From positions 1 to 16,828 of the forward strand of contig BNUH01000058.1 in NCBI GenBank assembly GCA_025997215.1: a stretch of 16,828 bases of DNA, given 5' to 3'. This DNA comes from Clostridia bacterium. Lineage in GTDB: Bacteria > Bacillota_A > Clostridia > Christensenellales > Aristaeellaceae. The notes under the pieces are model-generated. The model worked only from the letters and a program-made list of their open reading frames with translations, did not search any database and had not been told where the DNA came from. Position numbers and translations under genes: made by a program. Positions 1 to 8,211 of the stretch are shown piece by piece (position 1 is the stretch's first letter; every line of letters begins with the position of its first letter).

Positions 1-290
1 TCAGTTCCGATCTCAGACAGAACTGTGATCGCACTTCGCCTATCCAAGCCGGGGATGGTTTGAAGCAGTGAGATGGCGTTTTCATGCGGGGCTACCATCT
101 CGTCAATCTCGCGATCCATTTGCCCTATAAGAGACTCCACAAAGTTGTAGTGGCCTAAGATGAAACGTATCCGCTGCTTCTGTTCCTCGGTCATTTGGAA
201 TCCTTCGACTGACTCCACGACCTGATCGGCTTTCTTGAGCATTGACCTGTGCAGGAAAGTCACGCAATGCTTGGGATCGAACGAATCACC
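1..290 (-). pseudogene. IS110-family transposase fragment (C-terminal half, runs off left edge)
   Basis: The minus strand, read from about position 290 to position 1, encodes an uninterrupted stretch ending in LLQTIPGLDRRSAITVLSEIGT. This is the helix-hairpin-helix-like signature that opens the C-terminal transposase domain (Transposase_20) of IS110/IS1111-family DEDD transposases. The preceding segment (MLKKADQVVESVEGF, QMTEEQKQRIRFILGHYNF) matches the linker found before that signature. IS110 enzymes move circular intermediates using a RuvC-like N-terminal domain. That domain would have to lie to the right of position 290, and it is absent: the frame continues open to a stop at 417-419 but without recognisable transposase sequence, and an unrelated permease fragment starts at 464. 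The gene is therefore probably 5'-truncated. The far C-terminus lies outside the window. Positions 291-463 hold no gene I can support. Confidence 0.75.
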
Positions 291-463
291 ATTACACTGC
301 TTGTTATACTGGTTTGAGCCGAGTGGCAATCTGCAACTCCCCTGACCGTGCTTTGTAGTGTGCCATCCTCCGCGTCTGTATTCTACCATAACGGGCGAGT
401 TGCCGCGCGCTCGTTTTCATTCCTATTTGTGCCGCCCGCGGCTGCGGCGGAATGGAGCTTGTT

Positions 464-665
464 ATGCCTAAGCGATTTGCGTTCTTCGATTTGGTAAACG
501 GTGCGATACTCGTACTGCTGGCTTTCCTGACCGTGTTTCCATTTTGGTATGTGTTTGTAATCTCGACCAGCACCAGTACGTCGTTCATTCAGGACAACCT
601 GCATTTTTGGCCGCGGGTTATCGATTTCAGCGAGTATGTGCGCGTGCTTCGTGCGGGTGAGGAAG
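464..665 (+). pseudogene. truncated carbohydrate ABC transporter permease (CUT1, MalG/YtcP-like N-terminus)
   Basis: The ATG at 464 has a TGGAG ribosome binding site six bases upstream. It opens a frame beginning MPKRFAFFDLVNGAILVLLA, followed by a first membrane segment and the FPFWYVFVIS stretch, then HFWPRVIDFSEYVRVL. This is the N-terminus of inner-membrane permeases of CUT1 sugar ABC importers (MalG/YtcP type), which normally run to about 280-300 residues with six membrane helices and an EAA loop that contacts the ATPase. Similarity ends after roughly 65 codons, near position 660. The frame continues to 880 only as antisense of the regulator gene that ends at 669. No sugar-binding protein, partner permease or ATPase is present, so this is a remnant. 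The recognition is from motif memory and the exact breakpoint is approximate. Confidence 0.7.
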
Positions 666-668
666 TTT

Positions 669-899
669 TCACGCGTCTCCCTCATCTGATTTACGTTCGA
701 AAACTTCACCAATCGGTACGCCGAACACATCCGCTATACGAAATGCCATTTCGAGTGACGGAGTATATTTGCCCGCCTCCAACGCAACGATTGTTTGGCG
801 TGAAGCCCCTGCTTTTTCGGCCAGTTCAAGCTGTGTCATTTCATTGGCGAAAAAACGCAGCCGCCGGATGTTGTTGGTGACTATCAGTTTTTTATCCAT
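669..899 (-). CDS. Xre-family transcriptional regulator (small HTH, YozG-like)
   Basis: A 76-residue protein that is almost entirely one HTH_3/Xre domain: [20 protein letters not shown], then the recognition helix in [20 protein letters not shown], then a closing [10 protein letters not shown] segment. The RQTI..LE.GKY.PSLE.A pattern is typical of short single-domain regulators found next to small membrane proteins. I chose the ATG at 899 because AAAGGG lies about eight bases upstream; the longer frame from 917 lacks a site. The start overlaps the stop of the upstream membrane gene by eight bases, so translation is probably coupled. It likely represses its own operon, possibly through the TGTCA/TGACA dyad ahead of the membrane gene (inference). 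The gene ends exactly where the truncated permease loses similarity. Confidence 0.85.
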   Translation of the reverse strand: MDKKLIVTNNIRRLRFFANEMTQLELAEKAGASRQTIVALEAGKYTPSLEMAFRIADVFGVPIGEVFERKSDEGDA

Positions 900-1377
900 T
901 GCGAACACCCTTTTCATAATAGCAAACGCTAACGATTCCCTCTATAATCGAACCAATAGCGAACGCACCGAACAGAGTATGCAATGCAATCACGCTTGAT
1001 ATTCCAAGTGTCAAGGCTACCAGCGCGAAGACAAACCCAATTCCGGCAAAGACATACCCGACATGCGAAGATTTTAGGCTGATTAGATTGTCGCGTTCAT
1101 CTTCGACCATTAATGACGAGAGTGTCTTGTCGATTTTTGTGCCGTCATGCTCATGTTCTTTCGCAGCGATTCCCATCGCCGCCGCGATATGAAACAGGAT
1201 CTGAATGACAATAACTGCGACCACGCTGATCCCAATGAAGCAAAGCATAGCCGCCGCCCATGACTTCAAATCCTCCGGCGATGGGGAACGCTCACCAAGC
1301 GCATAGACGATGTAGGCAGCCATGGCAAGCACACCTGCCACCATACTGGCAATAGTTCTTTTGCTGTTGAATGACAT
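892..1377 (-). CDS. small four-helix membrane protein paired with an Xre regulator
   Basis: A 161-residue hydrophobic protein with four predicted membrane segments at about residues 8-28, 42-66, 107-130 and 131-152. Between the second and third lies a charged loop ([20 protein letters not shown], then DERDNLI). I recognise no catalytic motif. Membrane proteins of this general shape, with a DERDxxI-type loop (DUF2178-like), commonly sit beside a YozG-like Xre regulator in Firmicutes, and this one overlaps such a gene by eight bases. The ATG at 1377 has AAAGGAG seven bases upstream; a TTG at 1383 is a less likely start. Its function is unknown. The family link is recalled from the loop and neighbourhood, so moderate confidence in the family and high confidence that it is a real gene. 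Confidence 0.8.
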   Translation of the reverse strand: MSFNSKRTIASMVAGVLAMAAYIVYALGERSPSPEDLKSWAAAMLCFIGISVVAVIVIQILFHIAAAMGIAAKEHEHDGTKIDKTLSSLMVEDERDNLISLKSSHVGYVFAGIGFVFALVALTLGISSVIALHTLFGAFAIGSIIEGIVSVCYYEKGVRNG

Positions 1378-1396
1378 ACACAAGCTCCTTTCAGAC

Positions 1397-1410
1397 TGTC
1401 ATATTTGACA
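1397..1410. promoter_or_regulatory. candidate Xre operator dyad
   Basis: TGTCA-TATT-TGACA is a perfect 5-bp inverted repeat with a 4-bp spacer, about 20 bases upstream of the membrane-protein start. A second weaker dyad, AAGACG facing CGTCT, lies at about 1413-1439. Small Xre repressors bind dyads of this size, so this is a plausible autoregulatory site. The assignment is inference from position and symmetry only. Confidence 0.35.
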
Positions 1411-1595
1411 TTAAGACGAAACTTTTTTCCTTAACGTCTAATATATATTACATCATGTCGGTGCAGTTGTCAAGAGGGAGAATGCAGATTATTTTTGCGG
1501 AGCGTCCACCCGGAGATTCACTCTGGATAATTCGTACCGAATGTGGTATGCTTAAGCTGTTGCTAGGGATAAAGCGTGTCAGGAGGTTTGTTACT

Positions 1596-2111
1596 GTGGA
1601 TGCATATATGGAATTGCCACGCGTGGTTGTTATCAATATTGTCGCGTACCATTTGTTTGAGGGTGAGACGGTACATTCAGAGTTCGAGGTTCTTGAGGTG
1701 AATCGTCATACTCGCCTGACTGACAGGTTCAGTATGCACTACTATGAACTCCAGAAGCTATCCGAAGATATTGACATCGATGACCCACAACGATTGTGGC
1801 TACAGTTGTTCAACGCAAAAACTGTGGAAGAACTAACAAGGCTGGAGGCATTGGAGGTGCCCGATATGAAGGAAGCTATTGGCGCATACCGCTATGTGAC
1901 CGCGCAGTCAGAGTACCAGGAGTTAGAACGCTTGCGCGAAATGGCACGTCACAATGAGGCATCGGCTCTCCTACAAGCTAAGCAAGAAGCTAGAGAGGAA
2001 TCCGACGCCAAGTGGCAAAATGTCATCGCCGACAAGGATGCAGAGTTGGCTGAAATGGCAGCTCGAATCGAACGGCTTCAGTCGCAGCTGGATAGCGTCA
2101 ACATCCGCTGA
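1596..2111 (+). pseudogene. C-terminal part of an Rpn/PD-(D/E)XK-family transposase-nuclease
   Basis: From DAYMELPRVVVINIVAYHLF onward the protein follows the second half of Rpn-family (PDDEXK_2) recombination-promoting nucleases/putative transposases. It has the strand at VVVINI, the TDRFSMHYYELQKLS segment, the DDPQRLWLQLFNAKTVEEL helix, then a charged coiled coil (ALLQAKQEAREESDAKW and on to the end). Intact members are around 280-300 residues, and the catalytic PD-(D/E)XK core lies in the N-terminal half, which is missing. The same frame is open back to 1371, but I see no family similarity there. A GTG at 1596 has AGGAGG nine bases upstream, so the ~171-residue remnant could still be translated. 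Nuclease activity is not expected. Confidence 0.7.
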
Positions 2112-2143
2112 TCAGCAACTGGAGGTTGAGCATAAGGATGTAC

Positions 2144-2653
2144 ATGGAAAACATAAAGATACGCCCTATGGTGGAGCGCGATGTGTCTATACTAGCTAAC
2201 GCGTTTATAGCGCAAGGTTGGGCTGACAGAACAAAATCGTTGAGCCAATACGTTGCAGACCAGAACAAAGGTCTCAAGACGGCTTTAGTCGCTGAATGCG
2301 AAGGCGTTCCAGCGGGATACCTGACCATAACGCCTTCCGCCCACGGAGGGCCTTTTAATAATCAAAATATCCCTGAAATAAAGGATTTCAACGTGCTGAT
2401 AAAGTATCGGAGGCGCGGAATAGGAACAAACCTTATGGACGCGGCGGAAGAAATCGCGAAAAAGACAGCAAATGCTGTTTCACTTGCCGTCGGTCTTTAT
2501 CCTGACTATGGTGCGGCACAAATTCTGTATATTAAGCGTGGTTATGTGCCGGACGGAGGCGGTATTTGGTACGCAGGAAAGCGGCTTAGCCCGTATGAGC
2601 CGTGCGTAAACGACGATGATTTGAATTTATACATGATAAAGAATTTTGCTTGA
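2144..2653 (+). CDS. GNAT-family N-acetyltransferase
   Basis: A 169-residue single-domain GNAT protein. The acetyl-CoA pyrophosphate loop (motif A, Q/RxxGxG/A) is RRRGIG at about residues 89-94, preceded by the beta-4 strand IKDFNVLIKY. The C-terminal half has the usual YPDYGAAQILYIKRGYVPDG helix-and-strand ending. Such enzymes transfer an acetyl group from acetyl-CoA to an amine; the substrate cannot be read from sequence. The ATG at 2144 gives the family-typical MENIKIRPMVERD start and has AAGG six bases upstream; ATG 2138 (GGAGG twelve bases upstream) is an alternative. It lies 32 bases after the Rpn remnant and converges on mutS2, from which it is separated by a strong hairpin. It looks intact, unlike the fragments to its left. 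Confidence 0.9.
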   Translation: MENIKIRPMVERDVSILANAFIAQGWADRTKSLSQYVADQNKGLKTALVAECEGVPAGYLTITPSAHGGPFNNQNIPEIKDFNVLIKYRRRGIGTNLMDAAEEIAKKTANAVSLAVGLYPDYGAAQILYIKRGYVPDGGGIWYAGKRLSPYEPCVNDDDLNLYMIKNFA

Positions 2654-2681
2654 TGTGGTGGGCGATGCCGCCCACCACATC
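2652..2681. terminator. hairpin terminator between convergent GNAT and mutS2 genes
   Basis: A perfect 13-bp stem (GATGTGGTGGGCG and its complement) closes a 4-base ATGC loop. The stem begins inside the GNAT stop codon and ends six bases before the mutS2 stop, so it can serve both converging genes. The trailing T-runs are poor on both strands (AATTTGTT on plus), so termination efficiency is uncertain. Confidence 0.7.
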
Positions 2682-2687
2682 AATTTG

Positions 2688-5051
2688 TTACCTCAATTTG
2701 ACGATCGTAACCCCCGATTCCCCTTCGCCGAATTTGCCTAGGCGGAATTCTTGCACGTGCGGGTGTTTCTTCATATGGGATTGGATGCCCGCGCGCAGTG
2801 TGCCCGTACCCTTGCCGTGGATGATCGACACCTCGCCCAACGCGGACAGCACCGCGTCGTCCAGGAAGCGATCCACCTCGGGCAGCGCTTCGTCTAAGGC
2901 CAGGCCGCGCAGGTCCAGCTCGGTGCGGATCGCGCGGTTGATCACATCCACCTGCGAGCGTGCGCGGGCTGCAGGCTTATCGGGTTTAGCGGTGTTATTC
3001 TCCTTTAGTAACCGTAATGTATTCATCGCGACCGACAGCCGCAGCGCGCCAGCTTGCACCCATACCTCACCCTTCGAGTTCGGCTTCTCCAGCACCGCAC
3101 CCTTGGTATTCAGATGTGTGATGAATACGGCGTCGCCCGGCTTCAGCGATACAGGTGCGGCGTCGGCGGATTCGGCGGAACCGGATGGTTCGTCGGCCAG
3201 CGAGTCGATGCCTTCGCGCAGCCGTTGGCGCATCTGTTCAGCCTCGGCTGGATGCGAGGCGTCGGACTTCAGCTTGCGTATCTGGGATACTAACGTGTCG
3301 GCCTCCTGCTTGGCTGATTCCAGCACCCGGCGGGCTTCGCGCTTAGCGTCGGCGAGGGCCTTTTCCTTTGTGCCTTCGACTGACTGGCGCAGGGTTTCGG
3401 CCTGATCGCGGAGCCTAAGCATCTCGATCCGCGCTTCCTCGGCTAGAACCCGCTCGCGTTCAGCCACCTTGCGGTGGTACTCCGCGTTGGCGATAACATC
3501 CTCGAATCGTATCTGATCACGGCTGAGCGACGCCTTCGCCTCGTCGATCATAGCCGACGGCAAGCCAAGCCGTCGCGAAATCTCAAACGCGTTGCTCTTT
3601 CCCGGCACACCGATGGTCAATCGGTACGTCGGGCGCAGCGTCTCCACGTTGAATTCGACCGACGCATTCTCGACGCCCTCCGTCGTTAGCGCGAAGGCCT
3701 TCAGCTCGCTGTAATGGGTGGTGGCGAGCGTGCGAATCTTACGGCCCAGCAGGCTGCGCAGCACCACCTGCGCCAACGCCGCGCCCTCGGTTGGGTCGGT
3801 TCCCGCGCCCAGTTCGTCGAATAACGTCAGCGAATTCTCGGTCACATTCGCCAGGATGTCGACAATATTCGTCATATGCGATGAGAATGTCGAGAGTGAC
3901 TGCTCGATGCTTTGCTCATCGCCGATATCCGCGAATATGCGTTCAAACACCGCCAGCTCCGTACCGATGTCGGCGGGTGGTTGAAGCCCCGCTTGCGCCA
4001 TCAGCGTGAACAGGCCGACGGTTTTCAGCGTGACGGTCTTGCCGCCCGTGTTCGGCCCAGTGATGACCAAGGTCGTGAACATGTCGCCCATCCACAGATC
4101 GATCGGTACGACGGTTTCCGGGTCGAGCAGCGGATGCCGGCCGCGCGTGATGCGGATGCGGCCTTCCCTATTCAGTTTGGGTTGAGCGCCGCGCATCATC
4201 CGGCTTAGCTTACCTTTGGCGAATACGAGGTCCAACTGCGCGAGAATGTCCAGATTCTCCTGCAGTCTGTCGGACTCAGGCGCGATGCGTTCCGATAACG
4301 CCAGCAGGATCCGCTCGATCTCGCGGCGCTCCTCGGCCAAGCGCTGCTTCAGGTCGTTGCCTATCTCGACCACCGCCATCGGCTCGATAAATAGCGTCGC
4401 CCCGGTCGAGCTCTGGTCGTGCACCAGCCCCGCCACGAACTGCCGTGACTCTGCTTTCACGGGGATCACGTAGCGGTCGTTGCGCTGGGTGATCAGCGAA
4501 TCCTGCAGGTGTTTTTGCATGTTGGGGTTATGGATGAGCGAGTTGAGCTTCTCACGCATGCGGCCGTGGCACAGCCGGATATGCCGCCGGATGTCGGCCA
4601 GCGCGCTGGACGCGTGGTCGGCTATCTCATCCTCGCTGATGATCGCCGACGTGATCTCTTCCTCAATATTCCTGTAGGTGGATAACCGAGAGGCCAGCGC
4701 CGTAATCCGTGGTGTATTCTGACGATCGGTAACCAGCGCCTGACGCGCGGCACGGGCGCAGCGCATACCCGCCGCGATGTCCAGCAGCGCGTGCGGGCTT
4801 AGCGCGGACCCGATCTTCGCCATCTTCAGCGGCGCGCGGATATCCTCGAACGGGATTAACGGGTGCTGCGGCAGCACGGTCAGCAGCACGACCGCTTCCT
4901 CGGTCTCCTCGTGGAGCAGCTCTATGAGATCATAATTATCGGAAGGCACCAGTTCATCCGCCAGCTCGCGGCCCAGAGGCGAGACCGTTTGCTCGGCCAA
5001 CAGCGCGCGAATCTTGGTGAATTCCAATACGCGCAAAGCGCGGTCGTCCAT
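2688..5051 (-). CDS. mutS2: endonuclease MutS2 / RqcU
   Basis: A 787-residue protein of normal MutS2 length. Order of parts: core/lever helices (1-~300); the ABC-type ATPase with Walker A GPNTGGKT at about residue 332 and the conserved LSTFSSHM and ELGAGTDPTEG (Walker B region) segments; a long coiled coil around 500-610; a KOW-like segment (KPGDAVFITHLNTKGAVLE); and a C-terminal Smr domain with LDLRG near 708 and HGKGTG near 743. MutS2 lacks the mismatch-recognition domain of MutS. In Bacillus it acts on collided ribosomes, splitting them for rescue, and in other species it limits recombination. ATG 5051 has GGAGG eight bases upstream. It lies 66 bases after the U32 gene and has its own promoter. 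Confidence 0.97.
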   Translation of the reverse strand: MDDRALRVLEFTKIRALLAEQTVSPLGRELADELVPSDNYDLIELLHEETEEAVVLLTVLPQHPLIPFEDIRAPLKMAKIGSALSPHALLDIAAGMRCARAARQALVTDRQNTPRITALASRLSTYRNIEEEITSAIISEDEIADHASSALADIRRHIRLCHGRMREKLNSLIHNPNMQKHLQDSLITQRNDRYVIPVKAESRQFVAGLVHDQSSTGATLFIEPMAVVEIGNDLKQRLAEERREIERILLALSERIAPESDRLQENLDILAQLDLVFAKGKLSRMMRGAQPKLNREGRIRITRGRHPLLDPETVVPIDLWMGDMFTTLVITGPNTGGKTVTLKTVGLFTLMAQAGLQPPADIGTELAVFERIFADIGDEQSIEQSLSTFSSHMTNIVDILANVTENSLTLFDELGAGTDPTEGAALAQVVLRSLLGRKIRTLATTHYSELKAFALTTEGVENASVEFNVETLRPTYRLTIGVPGKSNAFEISRRLGLPSAMIDEAKASLSRDQIRFEDVIANAEYHRKVAERERVLAEEARIEMLRLRDQAETLRQSVEGTKEKALADAKREARRVLESAKQEADTLVSQIRKLKSDASHPAEAEQMRQRLREGIDSLADEPSGSAESADAAPVSLKPGDAVFITHLNTKGAVLEKPNSKGEVWVQAGALRLSVAMNTLRLLKENNTAKPDKPAARARSQVDVINRAIRTELDLRGLALDEALPEVDRFLDDAVLSALGEVSIIHGKGTGTLRAGIQSHMKKHPHVQEFRLGKFGEGESGVTIVKLR

Positions 5052-5083
5052 AATGACAAACCTCCAGAATATGACATGGGTAT

Positions 5084-5112
5084 ATTTTACAATGATGATT
5101 ATGGCGCGTCAA
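5084..5112 (-). promoter_or_regulatory. sigma-A-type promoter of mutS2
   Basis: On the minus strand TTGACG (5112-5107) and TAAAAT (5089-5084) are separated by exactly 17 bases. This places a transcription start about 25 bases ahead of the mutS2 start codon. It lies in the short gap after the U32 gene, so mutS2 can be transcribed independently of the upstream run. Confidence 0.65.
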
Positions 5113-5117
5113 GTACG

Positions 5118-7301
5118 TTAAACATTTCGCCTTGCATGCCCTGTAGTATAAGCGTAATCCGGTTTAACCGGATGTGAATTCCCCGCCAATATGCCCCGAA
5201 ATCTTTGTGCAATTTTCACGCGCCGATCCGTCGGCTCATCCCAGAACGTCAGGCGCAGGCTTGTGCCCAGCGCGAAGCAGCCCGCGCTCGTCATGTCCGT
5301 GGGCACGCAGTTGAGAATCCGCAGACGACATTCAGCCTCCGTCCTCAACCGAACCAGCGGGAAGGCCGCGCCTGTCCGATCGGTCAGCGACGTGCCGTCC
5401 GCGCCCGCGCCATGGTCACACAGCTCGCACGCCGAATGCCCCGCCGTGTAACCCCGCGCCAATCGCGCCGGACAATGCGACAGCAGCATCAGCCGTTCGC
5501 GGCCGTACGCGTTCACGACGAACCGCCCGCCCAGCCGTGGGAACTTGTGCATCTGTGCGTTCGTCAGCTCGGTGGACAGCGTAACGCTTTGGCAGCCATT
5601 GTCGAATAAGAGTTTCGCCGCGTCGGGATTGAACGTGTGGATAGCAGCGTCCGCGTGAATGGGCAGCCCCCAATCGACAACCAATTGTCCGGGATTCGAC
5701 ACAACCACGCCGCCAAACCGATGCGCATGGCTTCGTACCCAATCTGCCGCCGCCTCAAGAGCGTCGTCGCTGATGAATTCCGGCATGACAAACCGTACCT
5801 TATCCGATGGTAATTTATCCGACGATAACGATAATGCTGCCCTGTCCAGCGTGTCCGAACGCAAGTCGTGCGGCATCCATTCGAATACGTCCGCGCCTGC
5901 CGCCAGCAGCGACGATGCGTCCGCCGCTTCCCGCGCGCGAACTATCAGCGAGGTTTCTACAGCTTCCGGCAAATCATCCATAGGGAGAATGGAAACCGCA
6001 ACCCCGCCGTCATGACTGGCCGTCCGTTTTAAGCGTTCCAACCTCAACTTGTCGAGCGCGTCGGTGCGCAGCCGATTCAGCAGACTAAGCGGCAGGTGTG
6101 CGTCCGACACATAGGTCGTAACTGAATCGACAACATACGCGGTGTCGCCTGTCTTACGCAGCTGTTCCTCGATGCGCTTATTCGACAGCGGCGCTGATGT
6201 TAAACGTTCCAATAAAACCAACGATTCAACGGCTACCGTGCGAACGCCGTCGGTTACGTATAGCGCCGCCTTCATGCCTGAGCGTGCGGTAAGGCGCATG
6301 CTGATATGCACACGAGGAAGCGTCGCATTCGCCGCCTCATCGTCGAGCGCTTTATCCAGCCGACTGTACACGCAGTCGTGATCCGTTGTCTGGCTGCAGA
6401 TGAGCGCCGCATCCTCGTCCCCGCCGACGTGCCCTCGGCTGAATCCACCCCGATCGAATACCTTTCGCAGCACATCCCACGTTTCCGCGTCCGCTTTGGG
6501 ATGATCGCCGCTCGCCAGCCGATCCAATGCCTGGCGGTACGCCTTCGTCACGTGGTAGACGTACGCGGGTTTTTTCATCCGGCCTTCGATTTTGAATGCG
6601 CAGATGCCCGCGTTCAATAATTCTTCCAGGTTGTCCAACTGTGCCTGATCGTAAGGCGACAGCAGCGCGCCGTCGATGCGTACGCCACGCTGATCCATCC
6701 ACGAGTACGGCAATCGGCATGGTTGAGCGCACTGGCCGCGATTCCCGCTCCTGCATCCGATCATCGATGAGAATAGGCATTGCCCCGACACGCTCACGCA
6801 CAGCGCGCCATGGACGAACGCTTCTACTTCCATAACCTCGGCCATGGCGCGATAATTGTCCAGCCCGCACTCGCGGGCGGCAATTATTCGTGAAATACCG
6901 GAACGCTTCGCCCATACCGCCCCTGCCCTATTGTGAATCGTCATCTGGGTGCTGGCGTGAAGCGTGAGGCTAGAACATTCCGCCCGCGCGCGGCTTAGCA
7001 ATCCCAAGTCCTGCAGGATCACGGCGTCCGCGCCCAACCTGGCCAGTTCATGCAGCAGGTGAACAGCCTTGTCCATCTCATCAGGTGCGATCAGCGTATT
7101 CACCGCGACGTAAACGCGCTTGCCACGTTCACGGCATAGTTCGACGGCCTCGCGCAATTCATCCGTGTCGAAGTTCGCCGCCGAAGCCCGCGCGCTGAAC
7201 TGGCTGTAACCCAAATAGACCGCGTCCGCGCCGCCCGCGAGAGCGGCCAGCAGCGAGGCGCGGTCTCCCGCCGGGGATAACAGTTCGGTGGAATCTGGCA
7301 T
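5118..7301 (-). CDS. U32-family peptidase-like protein with DUF3656 (probable RNA hydroxylation protein)
   Basis: A 727-residue protein. The N-terminal domain opens with ELLSPAGDRASLLAAL-GGADAVYLG and carries the U32 signature EAFVHGALCVSVSGQC at about 160-175. Cysteines at 168, 175, 191 and 195 match the four that bind an iron-sulfur cluster in this family. The remaining ~400 residues are the DUF3656-type extension, with further cysteines near HSACELC and a typical YTTGHARRNV end. Family members RlhA and TrhP/TrhO-type proteins take part in prephenate-dependent hydroxylation of rRNA or tRNA bases in bacteria, although the family was named from a collagenase. An RNA-modification role is therefore more likely than proteolysis (inference). 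The start codon shares one base with the zapA stop (TAATG), so translation is probably coupled. Confidence 0.93.
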   Translation of the reverse strand: MPDSTELLSPAGDRASLLAALAGGADAVYLGYSQFSARASAANFDTDELREAVELCRERGKRVYVAVNTLIAPDEMDKAVHLLHELARLGADAVILQDLGLLSRARAECSSLTLHASTQMTIHNRAGAVWAKRSGISRIIAARECGLDNYRAMAEVMEVEAFVHGALCVSVSGQCLFSSMIGCRSGNRGQCAQPCRLPYSWMDQRGVRIDGALLSPYDQAQLDNLEELLNAGICAFKIEGRMKKPAYVYHVTKAYRQALDRLASGDHPKADAETWDVLRKVFDRGGFSRGHVGGDEDAALICSQTTDHDCVYSRLDKALDDEAANATLPRVHISMRLTARSGMKAALYVTDGVRTVAVESLVLLERLTSAPLSNKRIEEQLRKTGDTAYVVDSVTTYVSDAHLPLSLLNRLRTDALDKLRLERLKRTASHDGGVAVSILPMDDLPEAVETSLIVRAREAADASSLLAAGADVFEWMPHDLRSDTLDRAALSLSSDKLPSDKVRFVMPEFISDDALEAAADWVRSHAHRFGGVVVSNPGQLVVDWGLPIHADAAIHTFNPDAAKLLFDNGCQSVTLSTELTNAQMHKFPRLGGRFVVNAYGRERLMLLSHCPARLARGYTAGHSACELCDHGAGADGTSLTDRTGAAFPLVRLRTEAECRLRILNCVPTDMTSAGCFALGTSLRLTFWDEPTDRRVKIAQRFRGILAGNSHPVKPDYAYTTGHARRNV

Positions 7302-7558
7302 TAGCCGGCCTTTTCCGTCAAGCCCAATAACTGCTGGCGCAGTCGGACGTTCTCATCCTGCGCCTTGATCAGGTCGTCCGCGATATTCATGGCGGTCAGC
7401 ACGCTCACCACGTTCGGCGGCATGCGCGATGCCGTCGCCAGATCCGCCATGCGCCTATCCACATATGCCGCGACGCGCTGGATATGCTCCGGCGCGTCCG
7501 TGCCGACAATCGTGTACTCATGCCCCGCAATCCGTACCGACGTCTTGAGTTTATCCAT
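7301..7558 (-). CDS. zapA: cell division protein ZapA
   Basis: An 85-residue protein starting MDKLKTSVRIAGHEYTIVGT, with the N-terminal strand-turn motif of ZapA. It continues through IQRVAAYVDRRMADLA and the central VSVLTAMNIADDLIKAQDEN helix to a short coiled-coil end. ZapA binds FtsZ in the cytoplasm and bundles protofilaments at the division ring. Length and motif order are normal for Firmicutes. ATG 7558 is preceded by AAGGGG at a good distance. It sits 22 bases after the cyclophilin gene and overlaps the U32 gene by one base; zapA next to U32 and mutS2 is a common arrangement in Clostridia. Confidence 0.95.
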   Translation of the reverse strand: MDKLKTSVRIAGHEYTIVGTDAPEHIQRVAAYVDRRMADLATASRMPPNVVSVLTAMNIADDLIKAQDENVRLRQQLLGLTEKAG

Positions 7559-7580
7559 CTAGAAAACCCCTTTAATTCCC

Positions 7581-8099
7581 TTACAATTTCGGGAATGGGT
7601 AGTCCTGCCCATACGTTTCCACGCGTATGGCCCGGATGGTCTGTGGTTCGATCGGCTTGTCGCCCGCGCTGGTTTTCACCTTCACAATGCGATCCGCCAC
7701 GTCCATCCCCTCCAGCACCTTGCCGAATGCCGCGTACGAACCGTCCAGGTGCGGCGACTCGCCCACCATCACGAAGAACTGGCTGCCCGCGGAATCGTTC
7801 GCCTGGCTCCTGGCCATGGACAGCATGCCGTACGTATGCTTCAGCGGATTCGCCACGCCGTTGTTCTTGAATTCACCCTTGATCCTGTAACCGGGGCCGC
7901 CCGTGCCGGTGCCCGTCGGATCGCCGCCCTGAATCACAAAGCCCGGTATCACCCTGTGGAATATCGTGCCGTCGTAGAATCCGCTGTTCGCCAGGGCGAT
8001 GAAGTTGCCCACGCTGATCGGCGCGGCGTCCGGGTACAGTTCGCCCGTCATCATACCGCCGTCGGCCATCTGGATCGTGAAGGTTGGATACTGCTGCAT
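7581..8099 (-). CDS. ppiB: cyclophilin-type peptidyl-prolyl cis-trans isomerase
   Basis: A 172-residue single cyclophilin domain. The active-site block FHRVIPGFVIQGGDP supplies the catalytic arginine (residue 49), F54 and Q57, and MARSQANDSAGSQFFV supplies Q107 and F108. The usual CypA tryptophan is replaced by His in SPHLDGSYAAFG, as in many bacterial forms. It speeds isomerisation of X-Pro bonds during folding. There is no signal peptide or lipobox, so it is probably cytoplasmic, although some Firmicute relatives are exported. AGGAGG lies about nine bases before ATG 8099. It is separated from the SIMPL gene upstream by 112 bases that include a GC-rich hairpin. Confidence 0.95.
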   Translation of the reverse strand: MQQYPTFTIQMADGGMMTGELYPDAAPISVGNFIALANSGFYDGTIFHRVIPGFVIQGGDPTGTGTGGPGYRIKGEFKNNGVANPLKHTYGMLSMARSQANDSAGSQFFVMVGESPHLDGSYAAFGKVLEGMDVADRIVKVKTSAGDKPIEPQTIRAIRVETYGQDYPFPKL

Positions 8100-8137
8100 G
8101 TAAATCTCCTCCTGATGTACTTATGTAAGGCAATCCT

Positions 8138-8166
8138 CGTGCGCCCGCCGTGTGGACGGGCACACG
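8138..8166 (-). terminator. GC-rich hairpin between SIMPL and cyclophilin genes
   Basis: On the minus strand CGTGTGCCCG pairs with CGGGCGCACG (10 bp, one G-U) around a 9-base loop. It follows the SIMPL stop by about 45 bases. No T-run follows, so it may be an attenuator or mRNA-stabilising structure rather than a full terminator. Confidence 0.4.
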
Positions 8167-8211
8167 CTTCATCCTATTCAAACCTTGTCTGCATTATGAA
8201 CTATTTGAACG

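Noticed and set aside
304..588. Minus-strand open frame of 94 codons between the transposase fragment and the permease
   Set aside because: It is largely antisense to the permease fragment, has no family features and is not in the transposase frame.
2650..3405. Plus-strand open frame opposite the end of mutS2 (251 codons)
   Set aside because: It is antisense to the Smr and coiled-coil part of mutS2. The Ser/Arg-rich translation is typical of a shadow frame, and the start falls inside the terminator hairpin region.
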